DNA of 14,279 bases from Acidimicrobiia bacterium (GTDB taxonomy: Bacteria > Actinomycetota > Acidimicrobiia > IMCC26256 > BP-133). The stretch covers positions 1-14,279 of the forward strand of contig JAICYE010000011.1 in the NCBI GenBank assembly GCA_025934385.1, given 5' to 3'. Below the pieces are notes generated by a model. It saw only the letters and a program-made list of their open reading frames with translations, did no database searches and was not told where the DNA came from. This document shows positions 12,831 to 14,279 of the stretch, piece by piece; the first letter of the stretch is position 1, and each line of letters begins with the position of its first letter. Both the position numbers and the translations under genes were made by a program.

Positions 12831-12857
12831 CGCGTCCCGGGGGCGCCGGGTGGCGCG
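12831..12857. terminator. possible bidirectional terminator hairpin between convergent galU and the surface-protein gene
   Basis: The 35-bp gap between the stops contains nested arms: CGCG (12831-12834) with CGCG (12854-12857), and CCCGG with CCGGG inside. The helix is imperfect because of unequal internal bases and has no T-tract, as is common for high-GC actinobacterial terminators. Its position between convergent stops is the main support. Confidence 0.4.
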
Positions 12858-12863
12858 GCGGGG

Positions 12864-14279
12864 TCAGCCGAAGAGGCCGGGCAACAGCTTCGCAGTGGAC
12901 AGGGCCGGCAGCGTCACCGGCGACGTCGGTGGGCCGGCCGGTGGCGTCGCCGGAAGCGCCGGAACGACGGCCTTGGCCAGCGCCGGCAGGGCGGGTACGA
13001 GGGCCGGCAGGGTCGGAACCAGCGCCGGCAGGGCGGGCGCCGTCGCCGGCGGCGGGGCGGACGGCGGCGCGGCGGACGGACTCTGGCCGCCGTTGCCGTT
13101 CCCATTGACCGGCGCCGGGCCCGGGCCTATCACGTGCGGGCAGTCCTCGTGGGTGATGACCTGGCCCATCTGGAGCGTGACCCCCGAGGGGTACTTGTCG
13201 GAGTCGTAGAACAGCGTGTGGGCCGACGTCCCCACGAAGCTCAGCCGTATGCGGACGCCGATCTGGTGGCCGGCTGCCACCGTGTGGGGCGTGGACAGTG
13301 GGATCGGCACCTGCGTCTCGGTGGGCGCGGCCGCCGACGCCTTGGCCGCCACGTCCTTCGGGCTCTGCCCGATGATGCTGATCGCCCCCTTGGGGTCGAT
13401 GTCGACGAGGTCGCCGGTCAACAGCCCCGCCACCGCCTCGCTCGGGCCCTGGATGAAGGCCCGGAGCTTGGCCGACCCGCCGAGGGTCGCCGGCTCGGTC
13501 AGCGGCGGGGTGGTGAACAGCGGCTCCTTGCCGGTGCTCGTGGCCTGGCCGAAGGTGGCGGCCAGCCGGCGCTCGGGAGCGCGGTTGCCGAGCACGCCGT
13601 TCGGCAGCGGCCCGACGTAGGTGAACTGCGGGTCGGCCGGGAAGGCGGCGACGCCCGTGGCCTTGTCGTCCTGGAAGCGGTAGTCCTTGGTCGTGACCGG
13701 GGTGAACCCGGTGAGCGACGAGCACGGCTTCGGCTGGGCGCCGAACACCGAGATCAGGCTGGTGATGAAGCGCTTCTCGACCGCGTCGTCGGCCGGGCCG
13801 AGGTCCATCGGAGGCGCCACCGTGCCGACGGCGCCGATATCGACGGTCCACTTGCCGAAGGCCAGGCCGGTGAAGCGCTGGGCCGCCTTGGCCTGGTCGG
13901 GGTCGAGCTTGTGGAGGTCGAGGTCGAGCGACGTCGTGCCGGACGCGGCCGACGCCTCCGTGGTGCCGACCTCCTTGCCGGCGGCGTCCTTCACCGTGAT
14001 GTCGTAGGTGGTGACGCCGACGAACGGCAGCGTCCCGCCGTTGCTGATGACCTTGACCCGCTCGCTGCCGGGGTCGACCTGGATCGTGTGCGTCAGCTTG
14101 CCGACCAGCATCGGGGCCCGCTCGTTGTAGGCGTAGGTGCGGGAGGGGTGGGCCAGCCCGGCGAGGACGGCCTGGTCGCGGGCGGCCTGCTGGCCTTCGA
14201 GGATCGACTCGGTGTCGGAGACCGCCTTGCCCTTCACGCTCTCGGCGAGGTCCACGGCGCCCGAGGCGTCGGTGTAGCC
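12864..14279 (-). CDS. C-terminal part of a large, probably exported protein (possible subtilase/X-Pro-peptidase-like), 5' end beyond window
   Basis: The frame is open from the window edge (first residues GYTDASGAVDLAESV) to the stop at 12864, about 471 residues. I do not recognise the family with certainty. The first residues resemble the end of a subtilisin-type catalytic domain (GYTDASGAVDLA). A beta-rich segment follows (HTIQVDPGSERVKV, VGVTTYDITVKDAAGKEVG), compatible with a pre-peptidase-type or jelly-roll domain. Residues in the middle to C-terminal part (LTEPATLGGSAKLRAFI, then HTVAAGHQIGVRIRL and TLFYDSDKYPSGV) resemble the beta-jelly-roll of X-Pro dipeptidyl-peptidase/CocE C-termini. 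The last ~75 residues are Pro/Ala/Val-rich with a 7-residue repeat (LPALVPA type), ending KLLPGLFG. There is no LPxTG motif or C-terminal membrane helix. Only two Cys are visible (KPCSS and EDCPH). Export is inferred from composition; the N-terminus is not available. Confidence 0.6.
   Translation of the reverse strand, partial: GYTDASGAVDLAESVKGKAVSDTESILEGQQAARDQAVLAGLAHPSRTYAYNERAPMLVGKLTHTIQVDPGSERVKVISNGGTLPFVGVTTYDITVKDAAGKEVGTTEASAASGTTSLDLDLHKLDPDQAKAAQRFTGLAFGKWTVDIGAVGTVAPPMDLGPADDAVEKRFITSLISVFGAQPKPCSSLTGFTPVTTKDYRFQDDKATGVAAFPADPQFTYVGPLPNGVLGNRAPERRLAATFGQATSTGKEPLFTTPPLTEPATLGGSAKLRAFIQGPSEAVAGLLTGDLVDIDPKGAISIIGQSPKDVAAKASAAAPTETQVPIPLSTPHTVAAGHQIGVRIRLSFVGTSAHTLFYDSDKYPSGVTLQMGQVITHEDCPHVIGPGPAPVNGNGNGGQSPSAAPPSAPPPATAPALPALVPTLPALVPALPALAKAVVPALPATPPAGPPTSPVTLPALSTAKLLPGLFG
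12981..13043. repeat. 21-bp tandem repeat, three units, in the surface-protein tail
   Basis: Units 12981-13001, 13002-13022 and 13023-13043 each carry GCCGGCAGGG near the start and diverge toward the end. In the minus-strand frame each encodes a heptad of the form LPALVPx. They make up part of the Pro/Ala-rich tail and are in frame. Confidence 0.75.

Overview
The window is about 14.3 kb of very GC-rich DNA with dense, head-to-tail genes and frequent GTG starts. It looks like the chromosome of a high-GC actinobacterium. The order metG–tatD–(rpfB-type gene)–rsmA–ispE is the arrangement known around Mycobacterium rpfB. The rpfB position here holds a DUF348–G5–RlpA (double-psi beta-barrel) protein instead of an Rpf-domain protein, so a deep-branching lineage such as Acidimicrobiia is my guess; the sequence does not prove it. 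I see no tRNA, rRNA, CRISPR array, transposase or phage gene.

Layout. (1) Minus strand, 5071 to 1: metG, tatD, a G5/RlpA cell-wall protein, rsmA and ispE (cut by the window start). metG/tatD and rsmA/ispE overlap by four bases. (2) Plus strand, 5221-5448: a small AbrB-type regulator with a Cys4 zinc-ribbon-like tail, divergent from metG. (3) Minus strand, 10552 to 5459: seven tightly packed genes, fmdB-type zinc ribbon, mtnP, uppP, a HAD hydrolase, ychF, a DUF192 gene and rsmI. Gaps are 3-33 bp or 4-bp GTGA overlaps, so this is probably one operon. Just upstream of it is a near-perfect CIRCE (HrcA operator) overlapping a plausible promoter. (4) Plus strand, 10646-12828: a membrane GAF–GGDEF diguanylate cyclase, then galU. 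(5) Minus strand, 14279 to 12864: the C-terminal part of a large exported protein, perhaps a subtilase or X-Pro-peptidase-like hydrolase, with a Pro/Ala-rich repeat tail.

Themes. Most genes are housekeeping: translation and rRNA modification (metG, rsmA, rsmI, ychF), isoprenoid and lipid-carrier metabolism (ispE, uppP), envelope (G5/RlpA protein, galU), methylthioadenosine salvage (mtnP) and c-di-GMP signalling.

The most unusual signal is a 50-bp palindromic element present three times, at 7099-7148, 9511-9560 and 11165-11214. Each copy lies inside a different, unrelated protein gene (ychF, mtnP, the GGDEF gene), in different orientation or frame, at a loop where the family normally has little or no sequence. 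Its second hairpin shows a three-way compensatory base-pair change (G-C, C-G, A-T). It looks like a small mobile or structured repeat that inserts in frame into genes, comparable in concept to Rickettsia palindromic elements. Two weaker, partial relatives lie at 1605-1637 and 1891-1915. The second notable signal is the CIRCE operator in front of an operon with no chaperone gene.
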